From the NCBI GenBank assembly GCA_031772625.1, contig CM062814.1:364657750-364721749 (forward strand): a stretch of 64,000 nt of DNA, read 5' to 3'. Both the position numbers and the translations under genes were made by a program. The stretch's first letter is position 1; the number at the start of each line of letters is the position of its first letter. Below, in pieces: positions 35,391 to 47,436 of the stretch. This DNA comes from Pinus tabuliformis. Lineage: Eukaryota; Streptophyta; Pinopsida; Pinales; Pinaceae. The notes under the pieces were generated by a model. The model saw nothing but the letters and a program-made list of their open reading frames with translations. It had not been told where the DNA came from and made no database searches.

Positions 35391-36570
35391 TCATTGAAAA
35401 TAGCATTTTAAGTCTTGGCCATTGACAGGGAGAGAGTAAATCTTCCCATCATGTGATTGAATATGATACTTGTGTTGGCCAAGCTTCTCATGGACTATAA
35501 AAGGACTAATCCACAGGTATTGAAACTTCGTGTGCTTGCCTTTGTCCTCGTGGGCTTTGTTCCACTTTAAGACTAACTCACCCACAATGACGCTAGTACT
35601 CCCTACAGAATATATATCGAACCATCTCTTAATATGGTTCTGGAAAAGTGTACATTTTTCTTTTGCTTTCATCCTTTATTCCTGTAACTCGTGTAGTACG
35701 TCCATCCTATGCTGAACTAAAGGACACGACTTGCCTTAGGATTCATGGGAGAAATAGAGAAAAGGCAAGCAAATGTTTTATGGGAGGATGGCTTCTTTTC
35801 CATATACCATGAATTAGGGGGAGGTATTCAGAGAAGGCTTAGGTGTGACTTGGTTAGCCCATAAAGAATTCATCAAAGCAGAGTGTCAGTTTTGTTGTTC
35901 AGAGTAAATGGTATTTTTGATGATATGAATGAGATTCTTGTTTGTAGATTTGACAAGACCATTTCCTTGTGGGTAGTACTTAGTATAATGCTTCAAAACA
36001 ATACCATTTTCCATTGTAAAGTCATAAAGATTTAACGAAGAAAATTACACTGCATTGTCAAAAACAAGTGATGTGGGAACACCAAACATGGAGATGATGT
36101 TCTGCTACAGGAACCTGATGACTTCCCAATCGTTCACTTGTTTAATCAGAACTTCTTCTCTCCACCACGTGAAATAATCTGTGGCAACCAAAATATAGTG
36201 GTGTTTCCTTAATGAATGTGGTAAAATATCCCTAATGATATCCAAGACCCACTGTTGGAATGGTTCTTCCACTACAACATGCTGCAGTGGGGCTCTCGAC
36301 CTTTGATTTATGTCAACGCATCTCTGACAGATTGGACACCTATAGTCAGAAGAATGTGAATCCTTGAATAATGTAGGCCAGAAGAAACCAGAACGCAAAA
36401 CATTGTGTGTTTTTGTGTTACTTGCGAAGTGTTCTTTGACTGGTCTATCATGGATATCATGTAAAACCTTTTTTGAATCTTGTGCCTCCAAGTACATGAG
36501 AAAAATACCATTGTGGTGCTTTCTGTAAAGCAACTCATGCACCAGATGGTAAGGTATAGCTTTCAATCAT
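35391..36570 (-). mobile_element. Element D integrase region
   Basis: On the minus strand the H2C2 zinc region (CPICQRCVDINQRSRAPLQH, with an upstream HDRPVKEHFASNTKTHNVLR) leads into a catalytic core start, QQWVLDIIRDILPHSLRKHH. A C-terminal part at 35,391-35,672 (ELVLKWNKAHEDKGKHTKF) parallels the integrase end of element B. This supports placing D and B in the same broad lineage. This is a fossil copy with many breaks. Confidence 0.75.
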
Positions 36571-36879
36571 AGTGCTTTCTTTTTCCACATAGAAATATGA
36601 GAGGGAACAGTACCATGATCAAGGTACTGATCCACTTATATGTACCAAGAGTTTCTATGTGAAGTGGGAGAGGCTCGGTGCAAATTTTAAATTTCTATTT
36701 CTTTGTCCCAACCTACGAGCTCTTCTTCTTCGTCTTATGCATGTACTTCTTTCGCTGCTAGTTTGCAAAGACCATGAAACTTGATGATGTGAATTGGTTT
36801 AATGTTAAGATCATACTCTTGTAGTCCTATCATTCAGTTCTGACTTCTTTCACCAAGTTCTTACTGAACAAGCAGTGAT

Positions 36880-38010
36880 CTAACTACTGGGTGCAACAAA
36901 AAGATAATGAATTTTTCAGTAGGTAGGGTTTGAAATGCTTCACCGCCTTGTACATTGCGTATGATTTTTTCTCCATGCAGGGATATTTGAGTTTCGGTCC
37001 TTGTAGGCTTGCACTCATGAAGGAGACGGGTCGCTCATTGTTCAACTCATCCTTCTGAGTGATCACCACACCGAGTCAAGTGCCAGAAGCAAAAGTATAG
37101 AGTAAGAAATATTTGATGAAGTTTGGGTTGTAAAGCGATGGTGCCTCTGCTATTGCTTGCTTAATACGAGTGAACACATCCTTTTCCTTCTTTCCCCAAC
37201 TATAAACTACATCCTTCTTAATCATCTCTTTAATGGGTTTAATAATCTACACATAATCAAAGATGAACTTTTGGAGGAAGTTGATCTTCCCTAAGAAACA
37301 CTACATGACTTTCATGTTCATCAGGTGAGGAATCTGCATGATGGTCTGAAATTTGTCTAGATCTACCTTGATCCTACTTTTGGAAATGAAGTTTCCAAGC
37401 AGGTTACCCTCAGACACTCTAAAGATGCTCTTCTTGGGATTCAAGGATATCTTTTATTTTGGACATCGCTTGAAATTTTTCTTAAGATGGTGTAGGTGGT
37501 CTAACCGCTATCTTGAGAAGATTTTCACATCATCGAGGTAGACCACTACGCTCTGTCCGATGAGCCCACAGAAGGAAATGCCCATTGAATGTTGAATTTT
37601 TCACCTGCGTTCACCAACCCAAATGGCATTCTACAGAAATCGAACGTACCCCACTTGGTACGGCGGTTGTTTTAAGTCTGTCAGACTTTGCTACTAGAAC
37701 CTAGTTGTATCCTAAAAATCAATTAAACAAACAAAACATCTCTGCTCTAGATACTGTCTACAGTATATGCTCCATGTATGACACTGGGTAGTTGTCCTTG
37801 TCCAAGGCACAATTGAGATTACAAAAATATACACATAGGCAGATCTCCCTGAACTTCTTTTCGACAGGGACTAAATTGGACACCCATGTTGAATGGCATA
37901 CTTTGTAGATGATCCGGGCATCCAACAACTTGGTTAGTTATTTCTATATGAGGGGCTCAAGTGATTGATAAAATTTCTTTAGATTTTGCTGAAAAGCCTT
38001 GGCCCCTTCC
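36880..38010 (-). mobile_element. Element D RT and gypsy-type RNase H regions
   Basis: Reading minus, RT blocks run from about 38,000 to 37,330. A VVYLDDVKIFS catalytic block lies near 37,530 and a SLNPKKSIF segment near 37,440. The RNase H region follows, with ERPVSFMSASLQGPKLKYPC and AMYKAVKHFKPYLLK near 36,930-37,040. This is a fossil copy with many breaks. Confidence 0.75.
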
Positions 38011-38439
38011 TTGATTGGTATGACGTGCTATATTATTTGCGTTTCATGTATCTTAATATCGTCGTACATCCACACGAATACATCAAGGTAATGTATGAAA
38101 ATTCGGATGAAAGCTTGTCGCTCTTGTCATGTACAACATGTATTGAGATTTACAAAATTTGGATCCTTGTGTGTTCCTAGATTAATCTGTTCATGAAACA
38201 ATGTAGAGTTGTGGGTTTTGGCATTCACGGGTCCCTGAAAGTGGTTCTGCAAGTTGTATGGATTCTCAAGTGATACCACACCCTTGGGGATGAGGTTTCC
38301 TTTTTTGGCATTGGATGTGTCCTGGAGAGACTACTCGTGCTCGTGCTCGTCCTTATCTATCTTTGCATCTTTGAAGATGTCAACATTAGCTGTGAAATGT
38401 AGTATCTATTTATCACAATGAAAAATTCGTAAATTACTG

Positions 38440-39095
38440 ATATTATCTAGGACATATGGTAATACAAAATCTCAACAAAAAATCTATCCCTTAATAGTGA
38501 CATCCTAGCAGCTGCATTCTCCAAGGCATGTGTAGTTGCATTATGCAATCTTGGCATTGAAATAATATTAAAATCTTGGAATTGAGAGATAAATCTCCTT
38601 ATCTCCTGTTGATAAATCTTAGGACATGGTGACACACAATGTATGGTGTTATGTACCTGGCGCACCATGATCTCTGAGTCACCTACCACTTTAAGAACAA
38701 CTACATTGAGGCTGATGGATTTCTATAAGCCCAAGACGAGTGCTTCATACATGGTGGTGTTGTTCGTGCACTCGAACTCCAAGGAGCTAGAGATTAAGTA
38801 TTTTCTGTGTAGTGGGTCCGTTAAAACACAACTGACTATAGAGCCCTCCAACATCTTGGATACCTCAAAGTACATGGTCCACATATCATGTGTACGAGGA
38901 CATCTTGCCACACTAGTACTACTATCACTACTACTACTACTAAAAACTACTATACAATTTCCATTCTCGCCAGTTGGGCATGAAAGGAGACCCAACTCTG
39001 TATCGGGTGGGGCAGGGGATGGATCTACAAGATAGCAGCCCAACTGTGTTTCCAGAAATAAATTTTCGAGCATAAGTTTTACGAAAGCCAATAGT
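38440..39095 (-). mobile_element. Element D extra RNase H (aRNH type) between protease and RT
   Basis: Minus-strand blocks include WTMYFEVSKMLEGSIVSCVL, LEFECTNNTTMYEALVLGL, LKVVGDSEIMVRQVHNTIHC and a terminal HNATTHALENAAARM. They match the acidic-residue pattern of the extra RNase H in element B. As in B, the domain lies after protease and before RT. Two elements with clearly different LTRs thus share this order. Confidence 0.75.
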
Positions 39096-39299
39096 TAATT
39101 TTATCCATTCAAGGGAGTCACGTTGTGTTTCATGTATCTCTCTAACATCACCCGGATCTAGTTGTTTGTGCCCTTGTATAGAAGCCATAAGTGTGGCCAG
39201 TCAGTGGCAATGTATCCTTGCAACTTGCTTGACCAGTATTTGCTAATAAGCACATCGTATTCTTCCAGGATGTCCACCACTACAATATTTATGCATTGA

Positions 39300-39560
39300 T
39301 GAACTCAATCATCAGACGATAACTTAATGATCACAGCCCCGAGCTCACAAATGGATGGTATGCATGTCTTGTCTAGATGGATGCACTTTGCACTTGTCTT
39401 AATCCATTGAACACTGATATTCATAGAAATGGACAGTGGCATGAAATTAATTGATGCACCACAATCAACCAAGCAGTTTTGATAATTGGAGTTGAATATT
39501 TCAAATGACAACATAAATGCTGAGGAGAGAAAGTTTTCCTCCTCCATGTGGAGCATGTTA
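39300..39560 (-). mobile_element. Element D protease region
   Basis: The catalytic region reads NCLVDCGASINFMPLSISMN. It has the D-x-GAS retropepsin signature and is followed by a KTCIPSICELGAVIIKL strand region. It lies between gag and the extra RNase H. Confidence 0.7.
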
Positions 39561-39639
39561 AGAACATATTCGAGGGTGTCAAGAAAATTACTTGATCTCT
39601 TATTCGAAGATGTAACATCACCTGTGGAGGTTCAACAAA

Positions 39640-41638
39640 GTTCTTACAGAAGAATGTCTTGGTGACTCGTGATTTTAGTTAGCTCATATAAAGATATGTT
39701 TGCACGAGTCTTATTCATGTGTTCCATGATGTTATATTCCAAAGGGGGGAGACTCACCAAGGTGTCCAGGAGCGAAACTGAGTTTGTGGTTTCCGGTGGG
39801 ATTCTTTTGTATTTGCTTGTTGTGGATACACTCTTTTTTGTAGTTGTATTCTTGGATCTTCTTTGAGCTTTCAGTGTTGAGTTAACTGGTGGACCTATTG
39901 TCCTTAACATATCTGGTCTTATTTTATCTCTCGGTATCTCAAACATAGTGGGGACCCCTTGGCTTCTCAAGTTATATCGATTGTTTTTCTTTGGGTCCGG
40001 ACCATCACTCAGAGGCTCCTTCTTGGTGGCGGTCTTTTGGGTTGTGCAAGTACACTGATACCTATTTATTACATGCCCAGTACTTGGGGCTTCATCAAAC
40101 GCAACATCTTCTTCTTCTTCATTGTCAGGCTTAACCTGCTCATTAGACATGACGATGTTGGACAACTGCATAGCCATGCTGATCATTCCATGGTTCCATT
40201 CCGGGCACGTTATTTCCAAGTGATTATCATGGTGAAATGTGCAGTATGAATCTAGAATGAGCTAGTCGAGGTTCAAAACCAGATTGGATCTCTACGTAGA
40301 TTTGAATAGCTAGCTTCTGCTATTTGTAGCAACATTCTTTGTCTGCAAGTACCTAGAAGGCTTGTTGCTCATGGTTTTCTCACTCTTCCATTGTTTCAGT
40401 TCACCAACTTCAGCGGTCAGGAACTTGATGAGATGAGTAAGGCGTTCAATGTCATTTTTGTCCCTTTCCTCAGCCTTACTCACAAAGGTTTGAGGCCTCT
40501 TTCCCATGTCTTTGGAGTCCTTAGTGGATTCATCATCTACAATGACTCAAATAGCATGCAGGTCTTTCTCTATGGAAATATCCTCTTCACAATTCTTAGT
40601 CAATGTTGGTCTCATAGCTCACTTGACAAACTGCACAATATTGGTCGACAATGCAGACATCTAGTAGTCGATGTCGATGGTGTCATGAGGTTTGGTGTCT
40701 GCTAAGAAATTTTACAAAATGCGGTTAAAACTCTAATTGAAATATTTAATCTTTTCTTTCTTCTCCATCTTGAGACTACCCAACTCTTGCGGGAACATGG
40801 TGGGGCTCTTGTCTTCACTTTTCAAGGAAGATCCATTTGAACACCCCTGAGTTCTGGATGGAATCTGGTGGAAGGTTGTGGTACCATACAACTTCTCTGC
40901 CATCTACGGTACATGGAAACAATTTGCATGAAATATATTCATAATGTACCTCGAGTGTTTGTAGATGTAAGTAAAACGTGTCCAAGTGATATTTTTCCTT
41001 CACTATCTTGTCAAGGTCATATCTCGTTAAAAGATTTTGTGTGTGTCTCAACATCTTTTGCAGGACACCTGGGAGTGCCAATGGGCACTGAGTCATCCAT
41101 TCTAGATTTTGTTATGCAATGTTGTCCTCTTCATCATCATCCTCCTCCTCTTTCACATATGATGATTCTTCTTCTGAGTCTGTTGGTTCTTCTTCCTCTT
41201 CTCCTCCTCCTTTGTTTCCTTCCCCTCCACCTCCTCCACTGGAACTTGAGCCTGAGATTGAGAGGTTTTCTTCTTCTTCCTTTTGAAAGATTGAAGGTTC
41301 CTCTTCTTTTTCCACAACTTCTTCCAACTCTTCAAGAGTGGCAAAGATTGCTTCTTCCACAAATGAAACTACCACTCCTGTGGGGGTAGTCTTTTGCTTC
41401 CTCTGAGAATATGGAAGAGCGTACACTCCCAAAATCAATTCCAACAACTTTTGCAAATTGATGGGTGATGGGACAGACAACTCGAATATGATGATATGAG
41501 ATTTCACATTCGGGTCTAGGAGGTGAGAAATGTCCAACTTCAGAATTGAATGTAGGGGAGCGGGAGTGAATGTTACTCCCTTGACCAGATGATGGATGAG
41601 TGGGGTCAGTGGGAAAATCATCCATAAAATGTTGATGA
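39640..41638 (-). mobile_element. Element D gag region
   Basis: From the primer site leftwards come an N-terminal part with a long acidic glutamate-rich and serine-rich run (about 41,112-41,330) and a gag core with LEVHYEYISCKLFPCTVDGR and VVWYHNLPPDS (about 40,815-41,000). A charged helix follows near 40,400. There is also a C-x2-H-x3-H-x4-C type zinc motif (CTFHHDNHLEITC, about 40,200-40,240) rather than the common CCHC knuckle. This is a fossil copy with many breaks. Confidence 0.7.
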
Positions 41639-41655
41639 CCCTCCTTCTAGCACCA
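41639..41655 (-). other. Primer binding site of element D (primer not identified)
   Basis: On the minus strand TGGTGCTAGAAGGAGGG follows the LTR end (…GTCAACA) by four bases. It resembles primer-site sequences I associate with Huck/Grande-type Tat elements, but I cannot name the tRNA with confidence. Confidence 0.5.
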
Positions 41656-41659
41656 GAAA

Positions 41660-44211
41660 TGTTGACGGTGGTGGACCCACCAACATTCAGGGGATATTGC
41701 AAGTATGAAGTCCCAACTAGACTTCACACTATTTGGTGTAAGATTCTCATCCGGTACGATGGCCCAATTTCCATTCTCTTAGATATTTTCCTTATCTCTT
41801 TCTGTTCAACACATGAGAGTGTTATGTTGGTATATTTGTAAAGCAATGTGAGTGTGCTTGGTGAGTGCATAATGTAACCTGTTTATAGGTTCTCTTACTA
41901 CAAAGGGGTAGATTAAAGTGATCCTCTAAGTCAGAGGTAGTAGTACCACCCAGGAAGAGACACACGCGAACCAAAAAAGGTTTGTCCAACATCCAACGGA
42001 GTAGTCCACAACATATGTGGAAGTCGTTAAAACCAATGTACAAGGGAAAACACATACACCACCAAGAAAATTAGGCCACACGGATGTGATGACCTTTACA
42101 ACCAGTAAACAAGAAAGGTTTGTCTAATATCCTACCGAGTATTCCACAAGAATGAGACAATAATGATAACCAATCCAACACATTCCCAACAATGTATGTT
42201 CTAAAACAACCAAATTAGTTCAACTATCTTAGTACAAGTGAAATAAATATGCATTACAAATTCCAAAATAATAGTATTACAAACATCTACAAAAAATGCA
42301 TGAAAACATGTTGGCCTTAACAGGTTTCTGAATTAAGCAAAAGTTCCGAGACATGTCTATACACCATACATCACTAGTACCAGTAGTGGGACATTGGAGC
42401 CACTCCTCGCTCCTCAAAGAATTGACTAAAATTCTCAAGGCTATGTGGGAGGAGCCAAGGTGAAAATCGCTTGCTCATACAATGGGAGGGGTATATATAG
42501 CCAAAGGTGATGCTTGACCCTTGTGACTCTTGGACAGCCCTGATGACCATTCAACATCCTATGACTTTTCAACTTACATGACTCTTAATTTTCATGTGTG
42601 TGTCCATTGGACTTTCACTTTACATTACATTCGATAGATACGAACCATAGTAGTGATGTGGCCTTGAGAACTCATGATATAACTTCACATGACTAAAAAC
42701 ATGGATTGGCTAGCTATAGTGGGAATGTCAAGCTGCTAATGTTTTTGAGTGATGGATGTGTTCTTGTATGTGCTTTGTCTTTTATTTTGTATGGATTGGT
42801 GTTGTAGGGTCTTCAATGGTATTTTCCTTGTAATATGGTTAAACGTGTGTGCTCCTTTCACTTTCTCTTTGATGATCTTCTTTCTTCCATCTAGCTGCAA
42901 GTGAGTCTTCTAGCATGTACACTCCTCCTTCATCCCATTCATCATCTCGCCATGATATAACATTATACATGTTACTAAAATTCACTCATGACGAGAAGAC
43001 ATCAAATCCAAAACCTTTTAGTCTAAGATAATGGATTGCTTTCCATGCTCTGAGCCTGAGATAGATGACAGGCTAGGAAGAGGGCCTAGTAACTGTGCAC
43101 TGTGTAGTTCCAGGTGACAGGGAGGGAGGTTGGTCATTGAGACTACATTGAGCGCAACTCAAGATTGGATGAGGAACTCCAGGGCACAACCTTCATTGTC
43201 GGGAAAAACTATGTAGTGGCCTTTGGGACAGAGGATTGAGTAGCTAAGGTCATCAATGGCAACATCAAGGTGACGCCTTGGGAGGCACCTCCGTGCATTT
43301 TTTTGAGGGAAGACAAGACATGGAAACAACAGGACCAGAGAGGACATTTTTGTGAAGTTTCTGAGAGTAGTGAGTCCCGGCTGAGAGAAGACACTCGAAG
43401 GACACCTCTATGGAGTTCTTGGAGGAAAATCAGGCTCAGGTCTCTATGCTTTGCGATGTTCGAGTAGGCAAGGAGGATGCTTGATGACTGATCTTGTGAA
43501 GTGCGTAGTTCAGGTCAAGCTCTAAGGCAATTTCTGCACAATTTTGGGAAGGAAGGCATGCTTCTCACCTTTAGGATTGCATAGTGAAAATATCTTGGAT
43601 GATAGCCTCAAGCACTGCATATTTCAAGGCAGCAGAGGAAAATCATTGTGAGCTGAGACTACCCAATGCGACCTAGTTGGGGATCTTGTGAGAGGGGGGT
43701 TGTCTGGTCAAAAGGATTTTAAGGGAAATGGCTAAGTGTGGTAATAAAGTGTACTTGTGATGACTCGACATTGTGATCACACACTTAACATCAAAAACAT
43801 GACGACATTGATGAGCGGGACAACAAGACAATGCATTTCCCTCTTTGAGACCGTGTAGAGGTAAGAGTGACAAGTGCAGCACTTGAGATAGACCTTCGAA
43901 CGGCTATGACGACACTTGCTCGACAATGCTTACAACTTTGTGTATGAGTGCAAAATATGTATACATAGTTAGAAAATGTCAAACACACAAAGAAAAGTCT
44001 TTGAAATCACCAAAATAGGACCCCAAGTCATGAAAAAGCAATCAACATGCCAAAAGACGACAGTTGGTCAAACAAGAAAATGGGGTGAAAAAACTCAAAG
44101 GGAGCTCACAAAATGAGCCCGAATGTTTGCAACTGTAAAGTAAAAACAAAGGAAGGCTTCGAAAATTGAGTGTTAGCCAAAATTTTGGAGGGTGTTGCAA
44201 CCACTACAACA
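41660..44211 (-). repeat. Element D right (5') LTR
   Basis: In plus reading it starts TGTTGACGG and ends CTACAACA. It is the uninterrupted counterpart of the left LTR and shows the pre-insertion site of A near 42,245. Scattered motifs like TGCGTAGTT recur at about 43,100-43,690. A TATATATA stretch near 42,490 is a promoter candidate on the minus strand. Confidence 0.8.
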
Positions 44212-44776
44212 ACTTCCTAGAAGATAACAGACATTTCCTAAAACACATGGAAAACATGTAAGCTATAGGTCATGAATACATATTTGATTACAAAAGTCTA
44301 AGATTCAAATGTGAATCATCGAGAAGGCCCTATTCCCTCTCCACATATCTGCAACAACACTTATTAGTTTATACATTCATCAACTGATCAATAGCTAAAC
44401 AATTCATGACAAGAGCCATATAAGATACACATCATATGAACAACATATAACCATAAAATAACTATCATATAAACCATAGCAACCCAACTATAATATCACC
44501 AAAACATGTACATGAATCACAATAGAATAATAACTCTTATTAACATATGAAGATACCAACCAAGTCAGGGACTTCCACATACCACCCCACCATAAATTGA
44601 TCTGAACCAAATCCCTCTTTGAGCCAATCACCCTCATGCTATATTCTAAGCATGAATACGGGACCTCATGGAATAAACCAAACCAAAATGAAACTAGGGA
44701 TTCTAGAGGAAAAACCACCTCAACCCTCCTTTGTCTTCATTTTATTTAAATAGGAAATCAAACAGGGGTTGTTACA
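44212..44776 (-). repeat. Element E 5' LTR, start part
   Basis: In plus reading it ends GGGGTTGTTACA, the inverted match of the TGTAACCACCCC terminus at 1,927. On the minus strand the LTR start (TGTAACAACCCCTG) directly abuts integrase coding sequence of element F. This shows that E inserted into F. The neighbouring bases cctaa (44,777-44,781) would be the target duplication, with its other copy left of the window. Confidence 0.65.
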
Positions 44777-46920
44777 CCTAACTATCTCCCTGATGAAGAT
44801 CTGAGCTAACTCACTAGTTGAATTTGTAGACTTCATTGCAATGAAGTGAGATACCTTGACCAATCTGTCAACCACAACCATGATGGAATCATGTTGTCTC
44901 GATGTCCTCAGAAAATCTGTAATAGCCAATACGTAAGAAGTTCCCAGTGAACTACTTGTAATAACCTGCTAGTCCAATAAATGACCTGACCTCATCTACT
45001 TTCCTAGGAGTTGGACACACCATGATAGCTTTAATATTTTCTGGATCCACTTCTATCCTTTCCTTGGAAACATTATGTCTAAAGTAGTGAATCTGAGACT
45101 GGAAGAACCTACACTTGCTGAGCTTGGCACACAACCGATGCTCTCTCAATAATCTCAACGATTTTGCCTAGTTCTCTGCATGCTCTTCCTCATTCTTAGA
45201 TTATATCAATATATCATCAATAAGCACTATGAAATTTTTTTCCAGGTAAGGATCTACCACATTGTTCATCAAGCACATGAAAGTGGTTGGAACATTGGTA
45301 AGACCAAAGGGAACCACCATAAACTGATAATGTCCATACCTTGTACGAGATGAAATCTTGTAGATTTCTTCTTCTTTGATGCGCTCCTGATGATATCCAA
45401 ATATCATATCAATATTTAAGAATAATACAACTCCCTTCAACTAACCAAACAAATCATCAATCTGTGGCAATGGATAACTATTCTTGATAGTCACCTTATT
45501 CAGTTGTCTATAATCGATGTACAATTCTAGAGAATTTTCCTTCTTCTTTACAAACAATATTGGATCGCCCCAAGGAAATAAACTTGGCCTTATGTGTCAT
45601 TTATCAATCATTTCCTTAAGCTGCAATTTTAATTCCACCAACTACGAAGTTTGATCTTGTAAGATGCCTTAGATGTTGGTGCTACACAGCAGGATCAACT
45701 CAATATAAAAGTCCACCTCTCTATGAGGGTGAAACTATGAAATCTCTACAGGAAGCACATCATGAAACTATTGCAAAATAGGATACCTCTTCAAGGCTTC
45801 CTCATCCTCAACATCCTTCCCTTTGTCATTTGAAATATGAACTACAAACATTAGACATCATTTGTGGAAACTAAGATTTTTTTGCATGACTGTAACCATT
45901 CTCACTGTTGTAGGCCTCTTCTTCATATACAAGATGATCATTTCCACATCATCAATAGACACTTGATATCCTTGTCATAAAAGTCCACTTTAGTCCCGTG
46001 AACGAACAACCAATCCATGACCAAAAGCATACTATATATGATTCCAAAGGAAGCACATTTAGATGTGTTAATGTATGCATACCATTAAAATCAAATGCAC
46101 AAGATCTCACTCAATGATGAACTCTTCTCTTGGTCCCTATAACCAACTACACCAACCAAGATTCAACATGCACTTAGTTATTCAAGAAACACTTATCCAC
46201 CAGGTCAAGATTGATATAACTATACTTAGTTCTAGGATTAATGAAAATGGAACAAATTGATCACAAAGCTTACCTTCCATCTTGATAATGGATGCCTAGT
46301 GATCAGCCTTCCTGTTATCCAATGTTGCATCAATCCAAGGAATACTCTTCCAAACCTCCCCAAATGTTTGTGCCTCCTGAGCATTGTAAATCTAAGGTCT
46401 GCCACTCTGGTACGATGGGCACTCATACTCGTGATGATCTCCACCACATGTACAACGCCTCGAAGGCTTCCTTCCATTATCCTTATTTTTCTCCTTCGGC
46501 TAAAATCCATGTCCCCTGTCAACTGCATTGAAATTCTTATAAGGTGCTAAGTTCTCCTTATCACCTGCATTTTGAGGTCTTCCTCGCTTCTTAGCCCACT
46601 TTCCTTTAGTCTTCTCACTACCTTTCAAATCATGTTTAGGCTTAGACTTGCGCTTAGACTACTCATAATAATTTTTTAGCTTCCTGATGACTTCCTTTAG
46701 TGACCGAGAATCATCATACTCAATCTGGTTTTTAAATGCTAAAAGTAGTCCATTGATGAACCTTTGGACCTTTTTCTTCTCATCCTTGAGGTAGGGCACA
46801 TAGCTCAACAACTCCAGGAACTTGTTCATGTACTCTTCATTTATCATGGAACCCATTTTTAGCTCATAGAATTCCTTGGCCTTTCTGTCATTATATATCT
46901 CATGCAAATACACCTTATAT
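44777..46920 (-). mobile_element. Element F: Ty3/gypsy fragment (gag, protease, RT, integrase start)
   Basis: Minus-strand blocks from right to left begin with a gag core (EIYNDRKAKEFYELKMGSMI, 46,659-46,913) and a short cysteine-containing region near 46,430. RT includes [20 protein letters not shown] near 45,500, FLNIDMIFGYHQERIKEEEI, VVPFGLTNVPTTFMCLMNNV and FIVLIDDILI near 45,210. The thumb block is VDPENIKAIMVCPTPRKVDE. An integrase core start, QHDSIMVVVDRLVKVSHFIA, runs to 44,777. The pattern is chromovirus-like. The left end is interrupted by element E, and the right end stops abruptly near 46,920. It is broken, with many interruptions, and no LTR of F is in view. Confidence 0.8.
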
Positions 46921-47436
46921 GTAATTTTTTAAACATAAACATTATAAGTAAATTTTATTTTAAAAGATTTTGACATTATAATAAAATAATTCTATCACTT
47001 TATATCAACTTAACAACTAAGTGACTTTTAATAATTATATATTCTTTATCATGTTCAATCAACTTATAAATAAATTAACACCCATTTTAAAAAGTAAATA
47101 CCCCATGTATCCTAACATAAGGTAGGATGTGATTTTAGGGCGATCATTCCAATCAATAATACCAAGTGGGGCAACACATTTTCCCTTAATGGCACTCTAA
47201 CTATACCGTGATGCTTAGCTACCCTATTGGCCTATTCTTTTCTAGTATCAAGACCTTTCTCGTAGGAAATCCCATCACGTCATTTGGTATCTTGGAGGTA
47301 TATCACATGTCATAGACTGCTCTATAGATTTTCTTGAAGTCTTGCATATATATCACATGTATTAGAGGTGAAGTTTATCCTCATGAATTTATATTATTAT
47401 TCTAATTCTAATTACACCAAAGGTATTTTTTCATTA
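46921..47436. other. AT-rich intergenic stretch
   Basis: I see no gene or domain. The first 180 bases are strongly AT-rich. Two short similar segments with tatatcacatgt occur near 47,305 and 47,350. Confidence 0.4.

Larger units (their letters stand above)
2371..44211 (-). mobile_element. Element D: Tat-lineage Ty3/gypsy, interrupted by element A
   Basis: D has two LTRs of about 2.5 kb: the left (2,371-2,946 plus 32,499-34,453) and the right (41,660-44,211). They flank a 7.2 kb minus-strand internal region with gag, protease, an extra RNase H, RT, RNase H and integrase in that order. Without A, D is about 12.3 kb. The LTRs differ at roughly 20% of positions over the first 200 aligned bases, so D is old. 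It is broken many times (well over ten). Its target duplication is eroded: aattt lies on the left and acttc on the right. D inserted into the 5' LTR of element E. Confidence 0.8.

Noticed and set aside
41112-41362. Glutamate-rich and serine-rich frame suggesting a nuclear acidic protein
   Set aside because: It is continuous with the gag region just after the primer site of element D, so it is treated as part of that gag.
46257-46550. Plus-strand open frame of 97 codons
   Set aside because: It is antisense to the gag zinc-knuckle region of element F and is a shadow of that coding sequence.
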